Shown here: piece by piece, positions 45,295 to 54,584 of the stretch
How positions within the stretch are numbered: position 1 is the first letter of the stretch
Layout of the letters: each line of letters begins with the position of its first letter
Source of the DNA: Herbinix sp.
GTDB taxonomy: Bacteria > Bacillota > Clostridia > Lachnospirales > Lachnospiraceae
Direction of reading: 5' to 3'
NCBI GenBank assembly: GCA_029240245.1
Contig: JARBTJ010000001.1
Coordinates: forward strand, 1-63,272
DNA: 63,272 nucleotides
The notes under the pieces: model-generated
Database searches by the model: none
What the model was told of the DNA's origin: nothing
What the model saw: only the letters and a program-made list of their open reading frames with translations
Position numbers and translations under genes: made by a program

Positions 45295-46227
45295 TTATTG
45301 ACCATCGCCCTTTTTAATGCTGTTTGTCACACGGTTATATAATTCCTGTGCAGCATTATAACCCATCTTCTTCTGACGGTAATTAACCGCAGCTGATTCG
45401 CAGATGATGGCAAGATTTCTGCCCGGACGGATCGGAATCGAATGACATACCACTCGGTTTCCTAAAAATTCAATATACTGCTCCTCCAAGCCGAGTCTGT
45501 CGTATTGTTTTTCCTTATTCCATTCCTCTAATTTAATTACAAGGTCAATTGCCTGCGTATTCTTTACACTTTCGACACCAAACAGAGTTTTCACATCGAT
45601 GATGCCGATACCGCGCAACTCAATAAAATGTCTGGTAATATCCGGTGATGTTCCGATTAAGGTATCATCGCTTACCTTTTTTATTTCAACAACATCATCT
45701 GTTACGAGACGATGTCCTCTCTTAATTAATTCCAGGGCTGCTTCACTCTTACCGATACCGCTTTCACCCATAATTAATATACCTTCCCCGTATACATCCA
45801 CTAAGCCGCCATGGATTGTTATTCTGGGTGCCAGTTCCACATTCAACCACCGAATAACTTCAGCCATAAAAGAAGAGGTAGTTTTTGTAGTTTTTAGAAT
45901 CGGTATTCCTTTCACCGTGGCCAAGTGAATAATGTCATCACTGATCTCCATATTCCGGCTAAATACGATACAGGGAACCTTATAATCCATCAAACGGCTT
46001 AAGATCTGAAGTCCATGCTCTTTATCCAGCTGCTGCATATAAGCATGCTCTACATTACCAATCACCTGTACGCGTTCGGAATCGAAATGATCAAAGAAGC
46101 CTGCCAGCTGTAATGCCGGTCGGTTCACGTCCGGCTGTGAAATCTTAATATTATTAATATCTATCTCCGGAGTACAATTTTCTAACTTCATCTTTTCAAT
46201 CAAAGCTGCCAACCCAACTGTATACAT
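45295..46227 (-). CDS. hprK: HPr kinase/phosphorylase
   Basis: About 310 aa from ATG 46227 (GGAGG, spacing 5). N-terminal domain of MurF-like fold, then the kinase domain with Walker A GESGIGKSEAALEL (near residue 150) and the family signature ELRGIGIIDVKTLFG. It phosphorylates HPr or Crh at Ser46 and reverses it, controlling carbon catabolite repression. In this window the only HPr-like protein (40956-41210) keeps Ser46 but lacks His15, so it is a likely substrate. Confidence 0.95.
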   Translation of the reverse strand: MYTVGLAALIEKMKLENCTPEIDINNIKISQPDVNRPALQLAGFFDHFDSERVQVIGNVEHAYMQQLDKEHGLQILSRLMDYKVPCIVFSRNMEISDDIIHLATVKGIPILKTTKTTSSFMAEVIRWLNVELAPRITIHGGLVDVYGEGILIMGESGIGKSEAALELIKRGHRLVTDDVVEIKKVSDDTLIGTSPDITRHFIELRGIGIIDVKTLFGVESVKNTQAIDLVIKLEEWNKEKQYDRLGLEEQYIEFLGNRVVCHSIPIRPGRNLAIICESAAVNYRQKKMGYNAAQELYNRVTNSIKKGDGQ

Positions 46228-46370
46228 ATTTACCTCCATTTTTGTGCCGGGGCACACATTTCATCAAACTGTTCCTTCAATACAATAACCATATCATCGT
46301 AAGCTTTTCTTTCAGCCTTACTCCACTTGTCTGATATATTCTAACACATTTGGTAGTTTACTGTAAATGC

Positions 46371-48242
46371 TTATTCCTGCACCGGTTTATGAAAAAATTC
46401 ATACACTACCTGAGCCGATGCTTTATTCATAGCAGGTACCTTTTGAATTTCATCCACCTCAGCCGCCTGAATTGCTTCTAAGGATTTAAAATACTTCATT
46501 AATGCTCTACGTCTGGTCGGCCCTACTCCCTTGATGTCATCTAAAATGGAATGAACCTGATTTTTCTGGCGTAGAGAACGGTGATATTCAATCGCAAAAC
46601 GATGCGTTTCATCCTGGATTCTCGTAATCAGCTTAAAAAGCTCACTGCTCTTGTCAATCGGAAGTTCCTCATTGTTATAATATAATCCTCTGGTGCGATG
46701 GTTATCGTCCTTCACCATACCACAGACAGCGATATGCATTTTTAACTCAGAAAGAACCTTTAAGGCAATTCCAACCTGGCCTTTACCGCCGTCCATTAAG
46801 ATGAGATCCGGATATTTTGTAAAACTTCCAAGGGATTCGTCCAGATTTCTCTCCTTCATTTCCTGCATTTCTTTCTGTCCATGCGTAAATCTTCTTGTCA
46901 GCATCTCATGCATAGAGGCATAATCATCCGGTCCTTTGATTGACTTTATTTTGAATTTACGGTAATCCGCTTTTTTCGGCTTACCCTTTTCATAAACAAC
47001 CATGGAACCTACGGATTCAAATCCGGCTGTATTGGATATATCGAAGGATTCGATTCGGTCAATGAGTGGAAGGTTCAAATATTCGGAGAGTTCCTTTAAG
47101 GCCCCGGTGGTTTTCGCTTCCTCCCGTTTCATCTTGTCCATATCCTGACTAAGTACCAGAAGTGCATTTTTTCTCGCTAGCTCTACTAACTTTTCTTTCT
47201 CGCCCTTTTTTGGAACCTTTATATGGACTTTTTGTCCTCGTTTTGCACTCAGCCATTCCCCAAGAAGCTCCTCCTCCTCTGTTTCCGTACCGATAAAGAT
47301 TTCTTTCGGTATGTAGGGAGTTCCTGCGTAAAACTGTTTCAGAAAGCTTGACATTACCTGCCCATCCGATTCCCCCTCGACTCCGCTCACATGAAAATGA
47401 TCTCTGCCGATTAATTTACCTGCACGGATAAAGAAGGTCTGTACCACTGCCTCATCCTTATCCCTTGCAAAGGCTATGATATCCCGGTCAACCTGATCGG
47501 TATTCGTAATTTTCTGTTTATTAACAATCTGCTTCACACTGCCAAGCAGATCCCGATACTCTGCTGCCCTCTCAAACTCCATGTTCTCGGAGGCTTGACT
47601 CATTTTTGCTTCCAACATTTTCACAACATTGGAGTAATTACCGCTTAAGAATTCTATCACCTCATCGATATTGGAACGATAATTCCCCTCAGAGATGAAT
47701 CCCTGGCAAGGTGCATCACACTGACCCATATGATAATACAGGCAAGGCCGCTCCTTTCCTATATCCTTCGGGAGATTCCGATTGCAGGTTCTGACCTTAT
47801 AGATTTTTCGAAGTAATTCTATGATATCCTTCACTGAGGTGACACTGGTATAGGGTCCGAAATATTTCGACTTATCCTTTTTCATTTCCCTGGAAAAAAG
47901 TACCCTGGGATAGGCTTCATTGGTAGTAACACGGATATACGGATAGGACTTATCATCCTTAAGCATTGTATTGTATTTCGGGCGATGTTCTTTGATGAAA
48001 TTACATTCCAAAACCAGAGCCTCAAGTTCAGAATCCGTTATAATATATTCAAAATGGTCAATCCGCTCCACCATTTGCTTGATTTTAGGTGATAGATTCC
48101 GGCTGTTCTGAAAATATTGTCTTACCCGATTCTTTAAGATGATCGCCTTACCTACATAAATAATCGTATCTTTACTGTCCCTCATAATATAAACTCCGGG
48201 TTTTGCCGGAAGTTTTTTTAATTCTTCTTCTATATCAAACAT
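46371..48242 (-). CDS. uvrC: Excinuclease ABC subunit C
   Basis: About 623 aa from ATG 48242 (GGGAG, spacing 6). GIY-YIG nuclease at the start ([18 protein letters not shown]), the four-cysteine region ([11 protein letters not shown] type), a UVR motif (about 205-235), an RNase H-like second nuclease domain, and C-terminal helix-hairpin-helix ([18 protein letters not shown]). UvrC makes both incisions in nucleotide excision repair. It is followed by hprK 143 bp away, with no clear terminator between. Confidence 0.96.
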   Translation of the reverse strand: MFDIEEELKKLPAKPGVYIMRDSKDTIIYVGKAIILKNRVRQYFQNSRNLSPKIKQMVERIDHFEYIITDSELEALVLECNFIKEHRPKYNTMLKDDKSYPYIRVTTNEAYPRVLFSREMKKDKSKYFGPYTSVTSVKDIIELLRKIYKVRTCNRNLPKDIGKERPCLYYHMGQCDAPCQGFISEGNYRSNIDEVIEFLSGNYSNVVKMLEAKMSQASENMEFERAAEYRDLLGSVKQIVNKQKITNTDQVDRDIIAFARDKDEAVVQTFFIRAGKLIGRDHFHVSGVEGESDGQVMSSFLKQFYAGTPYIPKEIFIGTETEEEELLGEWLSAKRGQKVHIKVPKKGEKEKLVELARKNALLVLSQDMDKMKREEAKTTGALKELSEYLNLPLIDRIESFDISNTAGFESVGSMVVYEKGKPKKADYRKFKIKSIKGPDDYASMHEMLTRRFTHGQKEMQEMKERNLDESLGSFTKYPDLILMDGGKGQVGIALKVLSELKMHIAVCGMVKDDNHRTRGLYYNNEELPIDKSSELFKLITRIQDETHRFAIEYHRSLRQKNQVHSILDDIKGVGPTRRRALMKYFKSLEAIQAAEVDEIQKVPAMNKASAQVVYEFFHKPVQE

Positions 48243-48616
48243 ACATGACTCCCATCTGTGGCAAATCCTTAAGATGTTAATTGCTGAAATCAATGAAATC
48301 ATTCTAAAATTATTGGTACAATGTTAAATACATCAAATTATATTATCATATAATTCAAGCTTTTTCAATCCTTCCTGCAAAGGAAGCCACCCGTATATTA
48401 ATAGTCTATCGATAAAAGCTTTCATGGAAAGCTATGATGGATAGTGAAATACAATACCCATTAGGAAATCCTCGATAGGAACCTGCTTTATGCAAAATTA
48501 GTTTATACTGTGCGCAATTAATACAAAATATGAGTTTCGCAAACACCTATCATATTATATATATAAAGCGGAGGCTTTACGCCTCCGCTCATCTTATATT
48601 AATTTAACATATCCTT
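48243..48616. other. Intergenic region between ftsH and uvrC
   Basis: Contains the ftsH terminator and a half copy of the 25.6-kb repeat (48534-48554). The rest is AT-rich and shows no ORF or RNA that I can support. Confidence 0.5.
48568..48588 (-). terminator. Terminator of ftsH
   Basis: GCGGAGGC (48568-48575) pairs perfectly with GCCTCCGC (48581-48588) around TTTAC. On the minus strand TTTATA follows. Confidence 0.75.
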
Positions 48617-50716
48617 TTACTGTTCCGTTTTTTCCGGTCCCGGTTTTTCTGATTCTGATACTTCTAGTCCCTGTTGTTTAAGTTCCGGTTTTTTAAGTTC
48701 AAATTTTTCTAGTTCAAATTTTTCTAGATTCGGTTTTTCAAGTTCCGACTTTTCTGTTTCAGGTTTATCATGTTCTGACTTTTCAATTCCGGGTTTCTCA
48801 AGTTCCGGCTTTTTTGTTTCTAGCTTTTCAATTTCAGGCTTTTCCTGTGGCTTAACTTCCTCCACACCCTTTATCTCACGATAAATCTTCATGAATTCCT
48901 CGCCTGTAATTGTTTCCTTCGTAATCAAGTAATCTGCGATCCTATCAAGAACATCACGGTTTTCAGCTAATAATTTCTCGGCTTTTTCATTACATTCCTT
49001 AAGAATTTTCATAACTTCCTGATCAATTTCTGCTGCCGTATTATCCGCACAGTTTAATACCGACCTGCCGTCAAGATATTTGTTTTCCACGGATTCAAGC
49101 CCTATCATACCGAATTTATCAGACATACCGTATTGGGTTACCATCGCTCTCGCGAGTGAGGTCGCTTTCTCAATATCATTGGAAGCACCGGTGGTAATGG
49201 AGTTAAATACGGTCTTTTCTGCTGCACGACCTCCGTAAAGAGTTACGATTCGGGTAAGAATCTCATCCTTACTCATTAAATATTTCTCTTCTTCCGGCAC
49301 ATGCATTACATAACCTAAGGCTCCCATGGTTCTCGGCACGATGGTAATCTTCTGAACCGGATCTGCATGCTTTTCTAAGGCAGTTACAAGCGCATGACCG
49401 ACCTCATGGTAAGCAACTATCTTCTTTTCTTCTTTACTTAAGATACGATCCTTCTTTTCCTTACCGGCAATAACAACTTCCACAGATTCAAACAAATCAT
49501 CCTGGGTAACCACGGTTCTACCCTTCTTTACAGCTAAAATGGCAGCTTCATTAATCATATTGGCAAGGTCGGAACCTACCGCACCACTGGTCGCTCTTGC
49601 AATTGCTTCTAAATCAACGGAATCATGCATTAATACATTTTTCGCATGTACCTTTAAAATGTCTACTCTACCTTTTAAGTCTGGTTTATCAACAATAATC
49701 CGGCGGTCAAAACGTCCCGGACGGAGTAACGCTTTATCCAGAACCTCAGGACGGTTTGTTGCACCTAAAATTACGAGACCCTTTGAGGAATCAAAACCAT
49801 CCATATTCGATAGCAACTGGTTAAGGGTTTGCTCCCTTTCGTCATTTCCTCCACCATAATGGGAATCCCTGCTCTTACCGATTGCATCAATCTCATCGAT
49901 AAAGATAATACAAGGTGCCTGCTGCTGTGCCTGTTTAAACAAATCCCTTACACGGGAAGCACCGACTCCGACAAACATTTCTACGAAATCCGAACCTGAC
50001 AAAGAGAAGAACGGTACATTTGCTTCCCCGGCGACTGCCTTAGCAAGTAAAGTCTTACCGGTTCCCGGCGGTCCAACAAGTAGGGCTCCCTTCGGAAGCT
50101 TTGCACCGATTCGGGTGTACTTCGTGGGATTGTGAAGAAAGTCTACTATTTCAGTAACGGACTCCTTCGCTTCCTCCTGACCTGCTACATCCTTAAAGGT
50201 TACGCCGGTTTGCTTTTCCACATATACCTTAGCATTACTCTTTCCGACACCCATAACACCGCCGCTGTTCTTCGAGATTGCCTTAAACAGAAACCACATA
50301 ACAATATAGATGAGAACAAAGGGTAATACCAGTGAAATAATCGTATCTAGAATAGAAGAACGGTTATCCGGCACCTCAGCACCGAATTCTATATGTTTTT
50401 CCTTCAATTTACCGATCAATTCCAAGTCATTGTAAAAATAACCTGTATAATATGTGATATCAAATGCTTTGTTTGGTTGCACCTTAGGTACGATCGAAAG
50501 TCGGTTATCCACTTTTAATTCTACGGACTCAATTTCGTTGTTATCAATCATATCATAAAACTTATCATAGCTGATCTCAATATTGGTACTTTCTTTCAGC
50601 TGTTCTGAAAATAGGGTAAACATATACCAAATTACCAAGGATGCAATCAGTATGATGATGATTGTAACCCGATTCGGCATATTACCTTTATTTTGCTTGT
50701 TATTTTTATTATCCAT
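48617..50716 (-). CDS. ftsH: ATP-dependent zinc metalloprotease FtsH with a repetitive C-terminal tail
   Basis: 699 aa, longer than the usual 600-650. Two transmembrane helices flank an extracytoplasmic domain (about 17-35 and 113-135). AAA module: Walker A GPPGTGKT, Walker [15 protein letters not shown] region, and the protease HEVGH with a downstream Asp. These are intact. The last about 80 residues are a low-complexity charged tail with a loose five-residue period (EKPEL, EKFEL, ELEKP). Its DNA holds a direct 15-bp duplication (48696-48710 and 48711-48725). FtsH degrades membrane proteins and short-lived regulators. The tail is cytosolic and may affect substrate or ring contacts; its role is unknown. 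Confidence 0.95.
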   Translation of the reverse strand: MDNKNNKQNKGNMPNRVTIIIILIASLVIWYMFTLFSEQLKESTNIEISYDKFYDMIDNNEIESVELKVDNRLSIVPKVQPNKAFDITYYTGYFYNDLELIGKLKEKHIEFGAEVPDNRSSILDTIISLVLPFVLIYIVMWFLFKAISKNSGGVMGVGKSNAKVYVEKQTGVTFKDVAGQEEAKESVTEIVDFLHNPTKYTRIGAKLPKGALLVGPPGTGKTLLAKAVAGEANVPFFSLSGSDFVEMFVGVGASRVRDLFKQAQQQAPCIIFIDEIDAIGKSRDSHYGGGNDEREQTLNQLLSNMDGFDSSKGLVILGATNRPEVLDKALLRPGRFDRRIIVDKPDLKGRVDILKVHAKNVLMHDSVDLEAIARATSGAVGSDLANMINEAAILAVKKGRTVVTQDDLFESVEVVIAGKEKKDRILSKEEKKIVAYHEVGHALVTALEKHADPVQKITIVPRTMGALGYVMHVPEEEKYLMSKDEILTRIVTLYGGRAAEKTVFNSITTGASNDIEKATSLARAMVTQYGMSDKFGMIGLESVENKYLDGRSVLNCADNTAAEIDQEVMKILKECNEKAEKLLAENRDVLDRIADYLITKETITGEEFMKIYREIKGVEEVKPQEKPEIEKLETKKPELEKPGIEKSEHDKPETEKSELEKPNLEKFELEKFELKKPELKQQGLEVSESEKPGPEKTEQ

Positions 50717-51059
50717 CCAATCCTCCTGTCATCGAACGAAAATACTCATCATGAATTTTTATATATAATTCGAATTATTCATTCCTCATTATACCATTTC
50801 CAAGATATATTCCATTATAATAATAGTCTAACCATAAATCAATAAAATTGTTCTTAAAATTCTGTGACTAATGTGTGTTTAAAAGTACGGAGTTAAACAC
50901 AAAATACTATCAAACCCAATTTAATAATAAGTTTGAACATGATTAAAGTGTAAAAAGTGCTACGCACATTTCCATAATATATTAATATGCAAGCAAACCG
51001 CAATAACAATATATAGTATCGACTTTGCATTTTATGTTACTGTCAAATTATAGATGTAT
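50717..51059. other. Intergenic region between ftsH and pyrG promoters
   Basis: AT-rich. It holds the ftsH promoter (not resolved) and a repeat copy at about 50946-51000. No ORF or known RNA is seen. Confidence 0.4.
50946..51000 (-). repeat. Dispersed repeat copy 2 (inverted relative to copy 1)
   Basis: On the minus strand it reads TTGCTTGCATAT, then AAATGTGCGTAGCACTTTTT; copy 1 at 38892-38952 has the same order with a few changes and the same hairpin. Both lie in intergenic DNA. Confidence 0.5.
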
Positions 51060-51088
51060 TTGACTTGTACCTTTATATGTAGTATACT
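51060..51088 (+). promoter_or_regulatory. Promoter of pyrG
   Basis: -35 TTGACT (51060-51065) and -10 TATACT (51083-51088) with a 17-bp spacer. Transcript start near 51095, giving a 155-nt leader. Confidence 0.8.
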
Positions 51089-51121
51089 TTTAGGATAATT
51101 TATTTAATATACCAGCAAGGG

Positions 51122-51222
51122 AGCCGGTAATGGTTAAAGGTCCACCAAAAGAACCGTAAGGCTATCCCTACCCCAAAATGCCTTAGACCATTCGTTCTTA
51201 GCAAATGGGATAGGCTTTTTTA
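51122..51222 (+). promoter_or_regulatory. Attenuator-like leader of pyrG
   Basis: Two exclusive pairings share bases 51160-51163. Antiterminator: AGCC (51122-51125) with GGCT (51160-51163), enclosing GGTT/AACC (51132-51135 with 51152-51155). Terminator: GGCTATCCC (51160-51168) with GGGATAGGC (51207-51215), one mismatch, then a T-run to 51221. So CTP or another signal could decide read-through into pyrG. The reiterative GGGC start known for Bacillus pyrG is not present, so the mechanism would differ. Confidence 0.65.
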
Positions 51223-51249
51223 TTGCGTAGAAATATAGGAGGAAATTTT

Positions 51250-52863
51250 ATGGCAGTGAAATATGTGTTTGTAACCGGCGGGGTTGTGTCCGGCTTAGGA
51301 AAGGGCATTACCGCCGCGTCTTTAGGTCGTCTGTTAAAAGCTCGTGGTTACCATGTTACAATGCAGAAATTTGACCCATACATCAATATTGATCCCGGTA
51401 CTATGAACCCCATCCAGCACGGTGAAGTATTCGTAACGGATGATGGTGCAGAAACCGATCTTGATTTGGGCCATTACGAAAGATTTATCGATGAAAGTCT
51501 TGATAAAAAATCAAATGTAACCACCGGTAAAATTTATTGGTCGGTATTATCAAAGGAAAGACGCGGCGATTTCGGGGGAGGAACTGTTCAGGTAATTCCT
51601 CATATAACTAATGAGATCAAGAGCCGTTTTTATAGAAATGATCAAAGTAAGGATACTCACATTGCTATTATTGAAGTTGGCGGTACTGTCGGGGATATCG
51701 AGAGTCAGCCCTTCCTGGAAGCAATCCGTCAGTTCCGTCAGGATATCGGCGACCACAATGCAATTTTAATTCATGTTACCTTGATTCCATATATTAAGGC
51801 CTCCGGTGAAATGAAAACGAAGCCTACGCAGGCCAGTGTTAAGGAATTACAGGGGATGGGAATTCGTCCCGACATCATTGTCTGCCGTACGGAGCACCCC
51901 CTGGAAACAGGGATAAAAGACAAAATAGCTCTCTTTTGTAATGTTCCGAGCTCAAATGTAATGCAGAACCTCGATGTGGATTATCTCTATGAGGCACCAC
52001 TTGCCCTGGAAAAGGAAAAGCTTGCGGATGTCACTCTTTCCTGCCTGCAATTACCCTGTGCAAAACCTGATTTAACCGATTGGGAAGAAATGGTAAATGC
52101 ACTTAGAAATCCTACCGAAGAGGTTACCATCGCTTTGGTCGGCAAATACACCCAGCTTCATGATGCCTACATCAGCGTTGTAGAATCCTTAAAGCACGGC
52201 GCAGTTGCACACCGGGTATCGATTAATATCAAATGGATTCCCTCTGAGACAGTGACTCAGGAAAACGCAGCCGAATTACTTCGGGATGTGAGCGGCATCC
52301 TAATACCGGGTGGTTTTGGTGACCGCGGTATTGAAGGTAAAATAAATGCCATCCACTATGCCCGTGAAAACAAAATCCCATTTTTGGGATTATGTCTTGG
52401 CATGCAGCTGGCACTTGTAGAATTTGCAAGAAATGTCCTTGGATTTCAGGATGCACACAGCGTAGAGCTGGATCCTTCTACAACCCACCCGATCATCAAT
52501 TTAATGCCGGAACAGAACGGTATCGAGGATATTGGAGGTACTTTAAGGCTCGGTTCTTATCCATGTGTATTGGAAGAATCCAGTATTGCATATGAGCTAT
52601 ACGGCGAAAAAATAATTCATGAAAGACATCGCCATCGTTATGAAGTAAATAATTACTACCGCAATGATTTTATCAACCACGGCATAGCACTTTCCGGATT
52701 ATCACCGGACGGACGCATTGTAGAAATGATTGAATTAAACGGTCATCCCTGGTTTTTAGCTACCCAGGCACATCCGGAGTTTAAATCCAGACCAAACAAG
52801 CCACATCCGTTATTCCGCGGTTTCGTCGGAGCTGCTCTTGCCTTTCGTAAAGAAAACAGATGA
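51250..52863 (+). CDS. pyrG: CTP synthase
   Basis: About 537 aa from ATG 51250 (AGGAGG, spacing 7); the ATG at 51223 has no ribosome binding site. N-terminal synthase domain ([40 protein letters not shown]) and C-terminal glutaminase domain with catalytic Cys in [12 protein letters not shown] and His/Glu in HPEFKSRP. It makes CTP from UTP, ATP and glutamine. Its expression is probably controlled by the leader. The 3' end overlaps the convergent LspA-like gene by 54 bp. Confidence 0.97.
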   Translation: MAVKYVFVTGGVVSGLGKGITAASLGRLLKARGYHVTMQKFDPYINIDPGTMNPIQHGEVFVTDDGAETDLDLGHYERFIDESLDKKSNVTTGKIYWSVLSKERRGDFGGGTVQVIPHITNEIKSRFYRNDQSKDTHIAIIEVGGTVGDIESQPFLEAIRQFRQDIGDHNAILIHVTLIPYIKASGEMKTKPTQASVKELQGMGIRPDIIVCRTEHPLETGIKDKIALFCNVPSSNVMQNLDVDYLYEAPLALEKEKLADVTLSCLQLPCAKPDLTDWEEMVNALRNPTEEVTIALVGKYTQLHDAYISVVESLKHGAVAHRVSINIKWIPSETVTQENAAELLRDVSGILIPGGFGDRGIEGKINAIHYARENKIPFLGLCLGMQLALVEFARNVLGFQDAHSVELDPSTTHPIINLMPEQNGIEDIGGTLRLGSYPCVLEESSIAYELYGEKIIHERHRHRYEVNNYYRNDFINHGIALSGLSPDGRIVEMIELNGHPWFLATQAHPEFKSRPNKPHPLFRGFVGAALAFRKENR

Positions 52864-53292
52864 TATAAAAATTAAAAAGGAACCAAGCAGGATAAACATA
52901 TCTGCAAGGTTAAAGACAATGTTTTTCAACTTTTTATAATTAAAGCTGAAATAGTCAACCACATAGCCGCGGTTAAATCGGTCAGAAACATTGCTGATAG
53001 CGCCGCCTACACATAAAGCTAACCCTAATTTATATAATTTGTTGCCCTTTTTCGGGAGTGCAACGGTAAACAGGAGAAGGAGAAGACCTAAGAAGATACC
53101 TGTTATGGTCTTAACCATCTCCTTTTTATCTTCCAAGAAATTCAACATCATTCCTCGGTTATAATGTTTCTTAACAATGATTTTTCCATTCAGAATTTCC
53201 TGTTGTTTACCAAACTCTTTGTGATCTTCAATGTAATCCTTAACTTTTGTTTCAAGTAATACAACACCTGCTGCAATCAACAGATACAGCAT
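52810..53292 (-). CDS. Divergent signal peptidase II (LspA-like)
   Basis: 160 aa, usual LspA length, four hydrophobic segments (about 1-14, 65-84, 90-108, 128-147). Catalytic aspartates fit: [11 protein letters not shown] (first Asp) and FNLADMF (second Asp), with the preceding YNRGMMLNF and GYVVDYFSF patterns. Compared with canonical LspA (GGAxGNLxDR) the Gly is Ser and the N-terminal part is more charged. It probably cleaves lipoprotein signal peptides, or is a specialised paralogue. GGAGG precedes ATG. Its last 54 bp overlap pyrG on the other strand. Confidence 0.75.
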   Translation of the reverse strand: MLYLLIAAGVVLLETKVKDYIEDHKEFGKQQEILNGKIIVKKHYNRGMMLNFLEDKKEMVKTITGIFLGLLLLLFTVALPKKGNKLYKLGLALCVGGAISNVSDRFNRGYVVDYFSFNYKKLKNIVFNLADMFILLGSFLIFISSVFFTKGKSSSDETAE

Positions 53293-53395
53293 ATTTTACT
53301 CCTCCTTCACATATCCCTTCTTATTATCCTTAGTCATGACTTTGCAAGATGCGTTTACATATATTATAATTATTTTCCTGGATTTGTCCAGAGTA

Positions 53396-54313
53396 TCAAC
53401 AAATTTCCATTGCTCCAGACCAGGGAATAAATGTTTCCATCATTTGCTTTAGTTCTTTTTTCCTTATATTCATAAAAGAAGGATAATGAATAAGGAACGC
53501 TTCCTCCTCTGTTAAATGCTGTATACGTTCTTTGATCAACTCCATATCCGGATCGAAAATGATATGGGTGTGCTCCTGCGTGATTAACTCCTTCAAATCA
53601 GTAAATGCGCAGGCAAGCTGGATAACATTACCATCTGCCTCGTATACGTAAAGCTCTGCTTCCGGTGCCAGCTCCTGCAACTGTCTGATATGATATCCCA
53701 TTCCAAAACCATAAAGGATATACTTCTTTTTCTCATTGCTTAACCAATGCTTAGCAAGCAAAAAGGCCTCATTCTGAATGCGGCTGTTCGTGTGAAAATA
53801 AAAGCTTGCCCCTTCATTCTGAGCTGCCAATGTCATTAATCCGCTGGAGGTAAATTCCACACGGTACCCACTCTCCATCAATTCTGAAGGCTTAATCGGC
53901 TCCAACAGTTGTTTAGCAGCGCCTTCACATCTTTGAGAAAGTAATTGAATATTCTCAGTATAATGCTCTTCCTCAAATAGGATCTCTTCCCTGCTGACAA
54001 TCAGTTCCTGAACTCCGCATAGAAAACTTAATAGCTGTAGCTCCAGTAAATCCGCGAGTAAAATAAAATCTTTATTCTTCATTGCTTCCAGGATTCCGGA
54101 AAGCATCTCAATTACGGATTCGGTAGCAGCCAGATTAAAATAATTCCGATCCGTGATAATTGCCTCTATGACAATTTTCATTTCATCAATAAAATCTGTT
54201 ACAATGCTCAGGGCCTTGTCGTATTGTTGCTGTCGAAAATAAAAGACAGCTTTGTCTGTCTCCTTGCATATTCTAATATTATGACCAAAGATACTCTTAA
54301 TATTATCTGTCAA
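53396..54313 (-). CDS. Protein similar to part of flagellar Maf glycosyltransferases (DUF115/6-hydroxymethylpterin type)
   Basis: 305 aa, starting at a TTG with GGGGTGAT upstream. The stretch YILYGFGMGYHIRQLQELAP...LYVYEADGNVIQLACAF resembles the first Rossmann-like part of motility-associated (Maf) glycosyltransferases, which modify flagellin. The catalytic DUF115 core that follows in full Maf proteins seems missing or very short, and residues 1-150 are helical. It may be a stand-alone partner of Maf or a truncated relic. It lies near, but not in, the flagellar block. Identification is moderate. Confidence 0.5.
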   Translation of the reverse strand: MTDNIKSIFGHNIRICKETDKAVFYFRQQQYDKALSIVTDFIDEMKIVIEAIITDRNYFNLAATESVIEMLSGILEAMKNKDFILLADLLELQLLSFLCGVQELIVSREEILFEEEHYTENIQLLSQRCEGAAKQLLEPIKPSELMESGYRVEFTSSGLMTLAAQNEGASFYFHTNSRIQNEAFLLAKHWLSNEKKKYILYGFGMGYHIRQLQELAPEAELYVYEADGNVIQLACAFTDLKELITQEHTHIIFDPDMELIKERIQHLTEEEAFLIHYPSFMNIRKKELKQMMETFIPWSGAMEIC

Positions 54314-54493
54314 TTAATCACCCCATATATTCGTTCTATCAATATTCATATTGTTTTAAACATTTCCTCCTGCTGCAGATCCAAGAAAGCGGTGACACTC
54401 GACCAGTCATATTTACACTTAATCGCCGTTATCATAAATATTAGGTTCACAGTCCACTTTTAATGCGATATCTAAATTGAGCCGAAGGTTTAT

Positions 54494-54538
54494 GAAGGAA
54501 ACGCATCGTTTGCAGGTTTACAAATGTGCGTTTCCTTC
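54494..54538 (-). terminator. Terminator after the large secreted protein gene
   Basis: GAAGGAAACGCA (54494-54505) pairs with TGCGTTTCCTTC (54527-54538). T-tract weak, but stem perfect. Located 47 bp after the stop of the secreted protein. Confidence 0.6.
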
Positions 54539-54584
54539 TAACACCTTGTCTAATTTTCTGAGGCTTCTTATCCTGTCAGGCAGT

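Noticed and set aside
48617-48860. Frameshift at the ftsH 3' end as the cause of the odd tail
   Set aside because: The frame is continuous, the tail has a coherent amino-acid period, and a terminator follows the stop.
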